A stretch of 64,000 bases of DNA from Absicoccus porci (GTDB taxonomy: Bacteria > Bacillota_I > Bacilli_A > Erysipelotrichales > Erysipelotrichaceae). The stretch is taken from positions 581,361-645,360 of the forward strand of contig NZ_RJQC01000001.1 in assembly GCF_003725415.1 (NCBI RefSeq). The letters are read 5' to 3'. Positions 20,190 to 28,363 of this stretch are shown here, piece by piece (positions within the stretch are counted from its first letter, which is position 1; the number at the start of each line of letters is the position of its first letter). Both the position numbers and the translations under genes were made by a program. A model generated the notes under the pieces. The model was not told the DNA's origin. It did no database searches and saw only the letters and a program-made list of their open reading frames with translations.

Positions 20190-21297
20190 AATTTGTGACT
20201 AATTTTACTTTCTTTTTGATTTTTTTAGTCATATAAATATTGTATTTTTTTGTTTTTAGATCGGGTGTTTCATTTGGCGAATGATCTTTATCAAAAATCC
20301 AAATGGCTTGGACGCCTTCTTTTTTTGCGAGGGCTTTTCCTTGTTCATAATCGAGACAGAAAAGAGAAGTACTTAAACCATCCGCTTTTCCGGAGTCAGA
20401 AGTAATGACGGTAACACTACGACAATTGTTGGCAGGATAGCCTGTATCTGGATCAATGATATGGGCATATCGTTTTCCATCCACGGTGTAGTACCGTTGA
20501 TAGTCGCCACTTGTAACAATGGTTTTATCTTCATCTGTTTCAAAAGAAACAACAGAATTTTGACTATCCGGATCTTGAATGCCAATGGTCCAAGCGGATC
20601 CATCGGGTTTTGGTCCTAATAAAACGACGTTTCCTCCGGCATTGATAAAGCCATTGTGAAGTCCAGCTTTATTCAAAGCTTTTTTAGCCAGTTGGGTCGT
20701 ATATCCTTTGGCAATACCACCTAAATCGATCATCGTATCGGGATCCGTAAAAGAAATCTGATTGCCATTGATTTGAATTTTATCGGTTCCGCCATGACTT
20801 AATGCCGTTTGAATTTCTTCATCTGTTGGCAATTTACCATCTTTTCCTTTTTCATTTAATTTCATGCCTTCTTCTCGATAAGTATGCCATACATCCATCA
20901 CATTGCCATAACTGATATCAAACTTGGGACAAATTTCATGTATTTGGAGAGCTAATTTGATACAGTCCAATGTGGTATCATCCACCGCAACGGGTTGCGA
21001 ACCTGCTTGGTGATTGATGGTATAGACATTATTGATGCCTGAATATGCATTATATTGATCAAATCGTTTATTATTTTCTTTAAATACTTGTTTTAAAATT
21101 TTTGTGTATTTTTCAAAATCTTCTTGTGAGCATTGGGCTTGAAAGGTGACGGGGGTATCAAACCCCACATCTGTTAGGGTAATGTTTTGTTGATCTTGAT
21201 TGGTTGATTGTCGAGATTGTATGAAAAAAATAATGGAAATAATCAATAAAAGGAAGCAAGAAGATAGGATCAACCAGCTTTTAATATTCTTTTTCAT
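20188..21297 (-). CDS. apbE: FAD:protein FMN transferase (ApbE family)
   Basis: 369 residues. N-terminal membrane anchor (WLILSSCFLLLIISIIFF, residues 8-25) with a Cys but no clear lipobox, then the ApbE fold: GGIAKGYTTQLAKKAL, GFINAGGNVVLLG and HIIDPDTGYPANN, with the late TSDSGKADGLSTSLF loop. The enzyme attaches FMN to a threonine of extracytoplasmic proteins. It is divergent from rnfC, and both predicted substrates, RnfD and RnfG, are in the next operon. There is no Shine-Dalgarno: a -10 element ends 6 nt before the ATG. Confidence 0.93.
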   Translation of the reverse strand: MKKNIKSWLILSSCFLLLIISIIFFIQSRQSTNQDQQNITLTDVGFDTPVTFQAQCSQEDFEKYTKILKQVFKENNKRFDQYNAYSGINNVYTINHQAGSQPVAVDDTTLDCIKLALQIHEICPKFDISYGNVMDVWHTYREEGMKLNEKGKDGKLPTDEEIQTALSHGGTDKIQINGNQISFTDPDTMIDLGGIAKGYTTQLAKKALNKAGLHNGFINAGGNVVLLGPKPDGSAWTIGIQDPDSQNSVVSFETDEDKTIVTSGDYQRYYTVDGKRYAHIIDPDTGYPANNCRSVTVITSDSGKADGLSTSLFCLDYEQGKALAKKEGVQAIWIFDKDHSPNETPDLKTKKYNIYMTKKIKKKVKLVTN

Positions 21298-21303
21298 GGG
21301 GTC

Positions 21304-21332
21304 ATTATAGCTTTTTTGATGGGTTTTGTCGA
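21304..21332 (-). promoter_or_regulatory. promoter of apbE, start site predicted at the ATG
   Basis: Minus strand TCGACA (21332-21327), 17 nt, TATAAT (21309-21304), then GACCCC and the ATG. Normal spacing from the -10 puts transcription start on the A of the start codon. Confidence 0.7.
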
Positions 21333-21343
21333 ATGATAAAAGC

Positions 21344-21372
21344 TTGAACTCCCTTAGAAAATGGATTAATAT
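21344..21372 (+). promoter_or_regulatory. candidate promoter of the rnf operon
   Basis: TTGAAC (21344-21349), 17 nt, TAATAT (21367-21372). The -35 elements of the apbE and rnf promoters lie 11 bp apart on opposite strands. Confidence 0.45.
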
Positions 21373-21406
21373 AAATTTTGATTATAGGAAGGAGAGAAAT
21401 AGGTCT

Positions 21407-22705
21407 ATGTCATTGTTTTTAGGATCTATGAGACAACATATCCCTGGACATAAAGAGTTGACAGAGAAATCAGAAGTTTTGCATCTAATGCCAAAACAAA
21501 ATGTGTACATTCCATTGGTGCATGGTCGTAGTACAGATAAAGATTTCAATGTCTTGGTTTCAGAGGGAGATGCTGTAAAGGTTGGAACAAAACTTGCTGA
21601 AACAAAAGCCGGTTTGTATGTTCCTATTTATTCCAGTGTTTCAGGAACGTATAAGGGTACAGAGAAACGAATGCACAGTTCGATGCGTCCCCAAGTACAT
21701 ATGGTGATTGAAGCAGATGGTAAACAGGAAAGTATCCAAGCTTTTGAGCCACAAGATTATACAAAGTTAAGTCGTCAAGAGTGTGTTGATTTTGTTCAAC
21801 AGGCTGGAATTATTGGTTTGGGAGGCGCTGGATTCCCAACGTATGTTAAATATGGAAAACCAAACGGTGTCGATGTGGTTTTGATCAATGCCGTTGAGTG
21901 TGAGCCTTTTATTACAGCAGATTATCGAAATGTCATGGACGATCCACAAGATTTAGTAACCGGTTGTCTTATCATGAAAAAGATGGCCGAAGTGGACCAA
22001 GTGTATATTTGTATCAAAGAGTCTCACCCCGATTTAATTGAACAAGTAAAAAAGGCTTGTGCCAATGCACAAGGTGTTGATGTTCGTCCTGTCCCTGATG
22101 TATATCCAATGGGTTGGGAACGTGTTTTAGTTCGTGAAGTACTACATAAAGAATATGGTAATTTACCTGCGGAGGCAGGAGCAATTGTCGATAATGCGAC
22201 AACAGCGATTGCGATGGCGCAGGCTTTTACACGTGGACAAGCCATTACGCAAAAAACGGTTACGATCAGTGGAAATGGTATCAAAAAACCAAGCAATGTT
22301 AGTGTTCCTGTAGGAATGCCCGTCAATGAAATTATTGAAGCTTGTGGTGGATACAGTTGCGATAGTGTACGTGTCATTGCAGGTGGACCAATGATGGGAA
22401 AAACATTGATCAAAGATGAATTTGTGATTGATCGTGCTATGAATGCCATTACGGTATTAAAACATGTAGAAGACGATGCCATTGAATGTTTACGTTGTGG
22501 TCGTTGTTCGGATCATTGTCCAGCTGGTTTGCAACCCGTTCGTATCAGTATGGCAGTAAAAGCCAATGATGTGGATGAAATGATCAAACGTGGTGCATCG
22601 AGTTGTATTGAATGTGGACTTTGTACTTATGTTTGTCCAAGTCATATCAATGTAACTGAAAATGTGCGAAAGGCAAAACGTGTCATTGCCTTGAAGAAGA
22701 AATAG
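21407..22705 (+). CDS. rnfC: Rnf complex subunit RnfC
   Basis: 432 residues from the ATG at 21407 (GGAAGGAGAG upstream). NADH/FMN-binding domain with GLGGAGFPTYVK near 145, SLBB region, and two [4Fe-4S] motifs near the C-terminus, CLRCGRCSDHCP and CIECGLCTYVCP. RnfC is the NADH-oxidoreducing peripheral subunit. First gene of rnfCDGEA(orf)B. Confidence 0.95.
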   Translation: MSLFLGSMRQHIPGHKELTEKSEVLHLMPKQNVYIPLVHGRSTDKDFNVLVSEGDAVKVGTKLAETKAGLYVPIYSSVSGTYKGTEKRMHSSMRPQVHMVIEADGKQESIQAFEPQDYTKLSRQECVDFVQQAGIIGLGGAGFPTYVKYGKPNGVDVVLINAVECEPFITADYRNVMDDPQDLVTGCLIMKKMAEVDQVYICIKESHPDLIEQVKKACANAQGVDVRPVPDVYPMGWERVLVREVLHKEYGNLPAEAGAIVDNATTAIAMAQAFTRGQAITQKTVTISGNGIKKPSNVSVPVGMPVNEIIEACGGYSCDSVRVIAGGPMMGKTLIKDEFVIDRAMNAITVLKHVEDDAIECLRCGRCSDHCPAGLQPVRISMAVKANDVDEMIKRGASSCIECGLCTYVCPSHINVTENVRKAKRVIALKKK

Positions 22706-22717
22706 GGAGGGCCAGTT

Positions 22718-23869
22718 ATGAAGTTGAATTTTCATGTCAGTCCAAGTCTGAGAGGTCCTTTAACGACACAACGAATCATGAAAGAATTGACTTGTGGTTT
22801 GTTGATCATCTTTGTCTTGGCAGTTATTAATTATACAAATCTATATGGAAGTGCATATGGACTGCAATGTGTTTGGATCTTACTTTGTTCACTAGTTACA
22901 ATGTTTATTTGTGAGTATCTATTTGCGAAGATTCGCAAAAGAGATCCAAAAAAAGAAATTAAGAATAGTTTTGGATGGGTTACTGCCATCATCTTATCTT
23001 TGATGATGCCTGTATCTGTTCCACTTTATGCTGTTATCGTGTCTACGATTTTTGCTATTGTATTCGCAAAAATGATCTTTGGTGGATTTGGCCATAATAT
23101 CTTTAACCCCGCAGCTGTCGGTCGTGCCGTTATCTTTGCCTCTTTTACAGGAGCAACAACTGATTTAGTAACAAGTGCAACACCAACTGCTTATATCGCT
23201 AGTACATATGGTTGGTTACCAGCTAATGAGAATGTATTGGATGCTTTTTTGAAAAACTATGGTGGATGGAAAGGTTTATTCCTTGGAACATATCCAGGTG
23301 CTTTGGGTGAAACATTTACCTTAGCCATCGTAATCATCGGTATTTTCTTGATTGTACGCAAGATCATTGATTGGCGTGTACCTGTTGTTTATTTAGGAAC
23401 CATTTTTGTGATGACAGCTATCATTGCGATTATTACAGGTGTTGGTTCTTATCATGGAATCCCAGGTTTCTTATGGTATCCAGTTCTTCATTTATTGTTG
23501 GGTGGTGTTGTCTTTGGTGGATTCTTCATGTTGACAGATCCTGTGACTTCACCTACAAGTGCAGCGGGTCGTACGATTTTTGCGTTAGGTGCAGGTATCT
23601 TGACTGTATTGATTCGTATGACAGGTAACTTACCTGAAGGATGTTTATACTCTATCTTATTGATGAATATGATGACGCCATTGATTGAAAGTGCTTTGGA
23701 TGGAAAACAATTGGATATCCTTAAAAAAGCAAAACATGGTTTTATCTATCTTTGCATCGTTGGCTTAGCTTTGACTATTTTTGCTGCTTGTAAAGTACAT
23801 CCAGTCACAAATCCAAAAGGTGAATCGGAAGCCAAGGTTGTTGAACAGACGGAGGTGGATGTTCTATGA
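22718..23869 (+). CDS. rnfD: Rnf complex subunit RnfD
   Basis: 383 residues with about nine or ten hydrophobic helices. Contains GHNIFNPAAVGRA and FMLTDPVTSPTS, typical of RnfD/NqrB, and VTSATPTAY around T155, the likely site of covalent FMN attachment by ApbE. Membrane subunit on the ion path. GGGAGG precedes the ATG; stop overlaps the rnfG start by 4 bp. Confidence 0.94.
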   Translation: MKLNFHVSPSLRGPLTTQRIMKELTCGLLIIFVLAVINYTNLYGSAYGLQCVWILLCSLVTMFICEYLFAKIRKRDPKKEIKNSFGWVTAIILSLMMPVSVPLYAVIVSTIFAIVFAKMIFGGFGHNIFNPAAVGRAVIFASFTGATTDLVTSATPTAYIASTYGWLPANENVLDAFLKNYGGWKGLFLGTYPGALGETFTLAIVIIGIFLIVRKIIDWRVPVVYLGTIFVMTAIIAIITGVGSYHGIPGFLWYPVLHLLLGGVVFGGFFMLTDPVTSPTSAAGRTIFALGAGILTVLIRMTGNLPEGCLYSILLMNMMTPLIESALDGKQLDILKKAKHGFIYLCIVGLALTIFAACKVHPVTNPKGESEAKVVEQTEVDVL

Positions 23870-24375
23870 ATAAAGTTGCACATTTAACTGTATTCTTGTC
23901 TGTTATTTCTGCCATTGCTGGTGGTGCATTGGCTTGGGCCAATAATATGACAGCACCAGTCATTGCTGCGAATAACTTGAAACAAGAAAAAGAATCGTTA
24001 CAAGAAATGTATCCAGATGCAAGTTTAAATGATTTTAAACAAGTGAAGTTGGATACCGATTCAACCACGATCCAAAAAGTTTATACATACGAAGACAAAG
24101 TCATCTTTAACATGTCAGTTAGTGGATATAAAGATGGAACAACTTTCTTGGTTTCAATCAATAAAGGTGATGGAACCATCGATAAATATTTGGGATTAAG
24201 CAATGGAGATACTAAAGGTTTAGGATCCCAAGTATTGGATAAACCATTTAGAAAAAGCTTGGAAGGAAAGAAAGCCAGTGGTCAGTTAGATACGATTTCT
24301 GGCGCAACGATTTCTTCTAGTGCAGTTACAGCTGGTATCAATGAAGCAGCTGGCTATGTGAAAGATGTAAAGTGA
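23866..24375 (+). CDS. rnfG: Rnf complex subunit RnfG (FMN-binding)
   Basis: 169 residues: one N-terminal membrane helix (9-27) and an FMN-binding domain ending in DTISGATISSSAV, where T148 is the expected flavinylated threonine. The domain faces outward in the family. Overlaps rnfD by ATGA. Confidence 0.94.
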   Translation: MNKVAHLTVFLSVISAIAGGALAWANNMTAPVIAANNLKQEKESLQEMYPDASLNDFKQVKLDTDSTTIQKVYTYEDKVIFNMSVSGYKDGTTFLVSINKGDGTIDKYLGLSNGDTKGLGSQVLDKPFRKSLEGKKASGQLDTISGATISSSAVTAGINEAAGYVKDVK

Positions 24376-24388
24376 AAGGAGAATAGGT

Positions 24389-25048
24389 ATGAGTAAATTT
24401 CAAAGTTTCAAAAATGGACTTTTAAGAGAAAATCCTGTATTCTCTTTGTTCTTAGGTATTTGTTCCACTTTAGCCATTACCACTTCCGTCGATAATGCCA
24501 TTGGTATGGGAATTGCCGTTATTTTCGTATTGATCATGTCCAACGTGATTATTTCTATCTTGCGTAATATCATTCCAGATGAAGTACATATTCCTGTGTA
24601 TATCGTTATCATTGCGACTTTGGTTAAGATCGTACAGATGATGATCCAAGCATATGCCCCTGCATTGAATGATAGTTTGGGTGTGTTCATTCCATTGATC
24701 GTTGTTAACTGTATTATCTTAGGTCGTGCCGAAGCCTATGCTTGTGATCATGGTCCTTTAGATTCCGCATTGGATGGTCTTGGAATGGGATTGGGTTATA
24801 CTTTAGCTGTATTATCAATGAGTTTCATTCGTGAAATCATTTCAACGGGTGGATTCAAGATTTCCAATCCATTAAATACTTCACAAGTATTTGTGAATGT
24901 AAAATTCTTCTCCAGTACTTGGACAATTAATATGTTCTCTATGCCAGTGGGTGCATTTATCACATTTGCTTGTTTAGCTGCATTTGTTGCTTGGTACAAA
25001 GATCATGCGAGCAAAAAGGAACAAGCTGCTGCAAAGGAGGCTAAATAA
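24389..25048 (+). CDS. rnfE: Rnf complex subunit RnfE
   Basis: 219 residues, six predicted membrane helices, with NCIILGRAEAYA and the paired Cys that hold the intramembrane Fe-S centre with RnfA in solved complexes. GAAAGGAG precedes the ATG. The C-terminal tail is Lys/Glu/Ala rich. Confidence 0.94.
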   Translation: MSKFQSFKNGLLRENPVFSLFLGICSTLAITTSVDNAIGMGIAVIFVLIMSNVIISILRNIIPDEVHIPVYIVIIATLVKIVQMMIQAYAPALNDSLGVFIPLIVVNCIILGRAEAYACDHGPLDSALDGLGMGLGYTLAVLSMSFIREIISTGGFKISNPLNTSQVFVNVKFFSSTWTINMFSMPVGAFITFACLAAFVAWYKDHASKKEQAAAKEAK

Positions 25049-25050
25049 TC

Positions 25051-25626
25051 ATGGCTGAATTATTTGGATTATTATTTACCAGTTTGATTATCAATAACGT
25101 CATCTTGACGCAATTCTTAGGTATGTGCCCATTCATGGGTGTTAGTAAGAAACGTTCGAGTGCGTTAGGTATGGGCGTTGCCGTTGTCTTCGTCATTGTT
25201 GTAGCGGCTATTGTTACTTATGGTTTGTATTATCTTGTATTAGTACCATTAGGACTTGAATTCATGGATTTGATTACCTTCATCTTGGTTATCGCATCTT
25301 TGGTTCAGTTGACAGAAATGTTTATCAAAAAGAAAAGTCCAACTTTGTATAAGAGCTTGGGTGTGTATCTTCCATTGATCACAACAAACTGTGTTGTATT
25401 GAATGTATGTTTGGTCAACATTCAAAATCTTTATGATTTCCCACATATGTTGATGTATTCTATTGGTACACCTCTTGGATTTGCTTTAGTTTTGTATATT
25501 TTCTCTACTATTCGTGAACGTTTGGAATTAAGTGATGTGCCCGAATTCTTTAAAGGTAACCCAATCGCATTGATTTGCGCTGCCATCATGTCTATGGCAT
25601 TTACGGCATTTGCAGGAGTTATCTAA
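25051..25626 (+). CDS. rnfA: Rnf complex subunit RnfA
   Basis: 191 residues, six helices, homologous to RnfE. Shows NNVILTQFLGMCPFMGVSKK and TTNCVVLNVCLVN, each bearing a Cys. Begins two bases after the rnfE stop, with AAAGGAG inside rnfE; its TAA shares one base with the next start. Confidence 0.94.
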   Translation: MAELFGLLFTSLIINNVILTQFLGMCPFMGVSKKRSSALGMGVAVVFVIVVAAIVTYGLYYLVLVPLGLEFMDLITFILVIASLVQLTEMFIKKKSPTLYKSLGVYLPLITTNCVVLNVCLVNIQNLYDFPHMLMYSIGTPLGFALVLYIFSTIRERLELSDVPEFFKGNPIALICAAIMSMAFTAFAGVI

Positions 25627-25811
25627 TGCGAATCATTGCAGGCATCCTCTTTGTAGGTGCTTTGATTGCGATTTATATTTGGGCATATCTAAACAATAAA
25701 AAGACCCCTTTGCCAAAGGGATGTGAAAATTTAAAAGCCGACTGTGATGGATGTAAATTGGTTTCTTGCTCTTTGCATCCAGATCATGGCAAGAAGAAGG
25801 AGGAAATATAA
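25626..25811 (+). CDS. small Cys-rich membrane protein inside the rnf operon
   Basis: 61 residues, starting in the TAATG overlap with rnfA and ending one base into rnfB, so clearly a member of the operon. One N-terminal membrane helix (residues 3-21) followed by a short cytosolic or external tail with four Cys (C33, C40, C43, C48) and two His (H51, H54). The arrangement resembles small FeoB-associated Cys-rich membrane proteins, but I do not recognise a family with certainty. A metal or Fe-S role, or help for the shortened RnfB, is inference. Confidence 0.75.
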   Translation: MRIIAGILFVGALIAIYIWAYLNNKKTPLPKGCENLKADCDGCKLVSCSLHPDHGKKKEEI

Positions 25812-26116
25812 TGGTTACAGCTATCATTATGATGCTGATTCTTGGTGCAATTCTAGGACTCGGTCTTGGTATTGCGGACAGCAAGTTAAAAGTTGAAGTA
25901 GACGAACGTGTTGAGCATGTGACTGGAATGCTTCCAGGATATAATTGTGGTGGTTGTGGTTATCCAGGTTGCTCAGGATTTGCGGAAGGAATGGTTTCTG
26001 GAGAAGCCGATCATTGGCTATGTAAACCTTCAAAGCCAGATCAAAAGGCAGCCATCATCCAGTACTTGGAAGAAACACCAGGTCCGGATGGCAATACCAT
26101 TCATGTAAAACCTTAA
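25811..26116 (+). CDS. rnfB: Rnf complex subunit RnfB, short form
   Basis: 101 residues against roughly 190-330 in the family. An N-terminal membrane helix (3-22) is followed by the RnfB Fe-S domain YNCGGCGYPGCSGFAEGM with the fourth ligand in WLCKPS (C46, C49, C54, C71), the motif of one [4Fe-4S] cluster. The ferredoxin-like domain with further clusters that normally follows is absent. The end is not a frameshift I can see: an intrinsic terminator begins 25 nt after the stop. AAGGAGG precedes the ATG. Confidence 0.88.
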   Translation: MVTAIIMMLILGAILGLGLGIADSKLKVEVDERVEHVTGMLPGYNCGGCGYPGCSGFAEGMVSGEADHWLCKPSKPDQKAAIIQYLEETPGPDGNTIHVKP

Positions 26117-26140
26117 ATTGTAGATCAAACGATATGTTTA

Positions 26141-26188
26141 CCATTGTGAATGTCAAATACATATTTGTACATACACAATGGTTTTTTT
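26141..26188 (+). terminator. terminator of the rnf operon
   Basis: CCATTGTG/CACAATGG (26141-26148, 26174-26181) with a nested ATGT...ACAT arm, followed by seven T. Confidence 0.85.
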
Positions 26189-26209
26189 ATGGGAATAGCT
26201 ATTGGGACA

Positions 26210-26250
26210 GATGCAAAATTTTTGCATCCATTAATTAATTATGATAAATA
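26210..26250 (+). promoter_or_regulatory. palindrome overlapping a candidate promoter of the VWA gene
   Basis: Perfect repeat GATGCAAA-ATT-TTTGCATC (26210-26228). Its right arm includes TTGCAT (26222-26227), which with TAAATA (26245-26250) at 17 nt could form a promoter; the palindrome is then a plausible operator. Confidence 0.45.
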
Positions 26251-26256
26251 TTTTAC

Positions 26257-26470
26257 ATATGTAATAGAATGTAGTCGTTATTTGGAGTATAGTAATATTG
26301 AACAGGGTAATATCTAATCTAAAAGCAATTAGATACGTAATGATGTGAGTACAGAGAGAAAGGTCATTTATATTTGGAAGTACAATCTTTAATAGAACAC
26401 TGGAGCCACGCCAATTGCTAATTTATTTCAATCTGTGACCTTCATACTTTGTTCTAGAAAGGAGAGAGAA
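26257..26470 (+). promoter_or_regulatory. long structured leader of the VWA gene
   Basis: About 210 bases with no reading frame I can support. Visible structure: an 8-bp hairpin TATCTAAT/ATTAGATA (26311-26335) and a distant match AAGGTCA (about 26361) to TGACCTT (about 26437), about 30 bases before the start codon. It does not match the riboswitch consensuses I know (T-box, TPP, FMN, SAM, lysine, cobalamin, c-di-GMP I and II). Confidence 0.35.
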
Positions 26471-28282
26471 ATGAGAAAACGTATTTATTTACCTTTATTC
26501 ATAATGGGATTCTTGTTTGGATTTGCGTTCTTATTTAATAGTCAAACTACAACCATTTTTGCACAGGAACCAACGAATACGGAAACCGTATCAACCGATG
26601 TTGTAGATAGTCCATCACAAGATGATACAAATGCAAGCTCCAATGAAGAAACAACAAGTACGGAACCAACGAATACAGAAGATCAAAATTGGCAATATTC
26701 CAAATCCAAAACAGCAACAGATCTAGATGAAAACAAGGAATCAGAAGTGACCATTTCATTACCATCCACCGAAGAAAAATTAACAACAGAAGTTGCTTTT
26801 GTATTGGATGAATCGAGTTTTTCTGATACACAAGATCGTGCTATGAATTTATTGGATACGTTAAAACAACATGCGGATCAAACCGGCGCCAAAGTGCAAG
26901 TCGATGTTATTGGCTTTAAAAGAGCAGCCTATGATCATGGCTCTTTTGATTTAACAACGCAATATGATCTATTAAAAGAAGCGTTTAAGAAACAAAATTC
27001 GGGCGGAAGTAATATTCATGCAGGTTTACTTTTAGCCCAACAAATTCTAGCCAAAAATACAGCAATTCCAGATGATCGTAAATATATGATCTTGGTTTCC
27101 GATGGTGATACCTATCTGTATTGCAAAGACGGTGACTACAAAACCCCTTATTCTCGATCGTATATACCTTTAGATAGTGCTGGAGGAACAGCGTATGGTG
27201 GCTATTATGATGAAAGCTGGTATTATCCAAGTGCACCATATGGCAACAATGTAAAGCGACCAGATACAGCGGATCCAATACTTTGGGATGCGTATTTAAA
27301 AGATGTGGCTGCGCGTAATCAAGAAAGCAATGGTGATGCATACGAATATGTATGGAATTACTATGATAAATTATGGATGGTTACAAAACCAACAAGTAAA
27401 GAATTTAAAACACAGCCAGCTGTACCAAGATCAGCATCAAATATGGATATGGCCTTTATGTATGCAGCCAATGTTTATAAAGATTTAGCTAACAAGTATC
27501 ATTGTTATTCTGTAGCTGTACAGAGCTTAAATCAATCGGATGGTGGCCATAAGGCTTTTATGGATTATCTGAATGGTGGAAAAACAGCTGATTTTGACTC
27601 TATTCAAAATGAAATCCTATATTATTTAAGTAAAGGTAGTATTGTAGAAGATTATATGGGATATGAAGATGGTAACTATGATTTTGATTTAGTTGATCCA
27701 TCTGCGATTCGTGTTGTGATCGATAATACCGGTACCCTTACAACGTACAATGCAGAACGCATTAAAGATAACCATTATGGATTTAAGAAAAACGAAGATG
27801 GAACATACGATTACGAAGTTATTTATGTTCCTGGTAATAAGAAAGACGATGAACATTTTATTTGGCTATTAAATACGCCAGTTACAAATTTTGAACATGT
27901 TATGTTAAAGTATGGGGTCAAATTGATCCAGGGACAAACTAAGCCAGGAACTTATACAGCTTATACAAACACAAAAGCTACTTTATATCCTGTAAATTCA
28001 GAAGGTGTCAAGGGAGAAGCAGAAGACTTTGAAAGACCAATGGTAACATATACAGTAAAAGAAGCTGTGAAAGAACCAGAAAAAACAAGTGATCAAAATA
28101 CATCGAAACAAACAGATATCCAAACAAAAAATTCTTCTATGAAAGAAACAACAGTTTGCCAAGCATCGGCATCAACTGGTTATGAAAATCACGAAATGCT
28201 CTGGTTTATCACATTGGGATTAAGTGTATTATTGGCAATGATGTCTATCTTCCAATCTCATAAAACAAGAGAGTTTAAATAA
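26471..28282 (+). CDS. VWA-domain surface protein with sortase-like C-terminus
   Basis: 603 residues from the ATG at 26471 (AAAGGAGAGAG). Signal peptide 1-31 (cut near IFA-QE), Thr/Ser/Glu-rich linker to about 75, then a von Willebrand A domain: strand VAFVLDESSF with a degenerate MIDAS (D113-E-S-S-F in place of DxSxS), GGSNIHAGLLLAQ and MILVSDGDT. A Tyr/Gly-rich insert follows the latter. The end has a hydrophobic helix and basic tail KTREFK as in sortase substrates, but the motif position reads SASTGYE rather than LPxTG. Likely wall or membrane displayed adhesin; ligand unknown. Confidence 0.75.
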   Translation: MRKRIYLPLFIMGFLFGFAFLFNSQTTTIFAQEPTNTETVSTDVVDSPSQDDTNASSNEETTSTEPTNTEDQNWQYSKSKTATDLDENKESEVTISLPSTEEKLTTEVAFVLDESSFSDTQDRAMNLLDTLKQHADQTGAKVQVDVIGFKRAAYDHGSFDLTTQYDLLKEAFKKQNSGGSNIHAGLLLAQQILAKNTAIPDDRKYMILVSDGDTYLYCKDGDYKTPYSRSYIPLDSAGGTAYGGYYDESWYYPSAPYGNNVKRPDTADPILWDAYLKDVAARNQESNGDAYEYVWNYYDKLWMVTKPTSKEFKTQPAVPRSASNMDMAFMYAANVYKDLANKYHCYSVAVQSLNQSDGGHKAFMDYLNGGKTADFDSIQNEILYYLSKGSIVEDYMGYEDGNYDFDLVDPSAIRVVIDNTGTLTTYNAERIKDNHYGFKKNEDGTYDYEVIYVPGNKKDDEHFIWLLNTPVTNFEHVMLKYGVKLIQGQTKPGTYTAYTNTKATLYPVNSEGVKGEAEDFERPMVTYTVKEAVKEPEKTSDQNTSKQTDIQTKNSSMKETTVCQASASTGYENHEMLWFITLGLSVLLAMMSIFQSHKTREFK

Positions 28283-28299
28283 TTTAGATTCGAATAAAA

Positions 28300-28330
28300 G
28301 ATCCAAACGGCAATGGTTTGGATCTTTTTT
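28300..28330 (+). terminator. terminator of the VWA gene
   Basis: GATCCAAAC/GTTTGGATC with a 7-nt loop, then six T. Confidence 0.85.
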
Positions 28331-28363
28331 ATGTGTTCTAGTCAAACGATCAAGAATGAAAAA

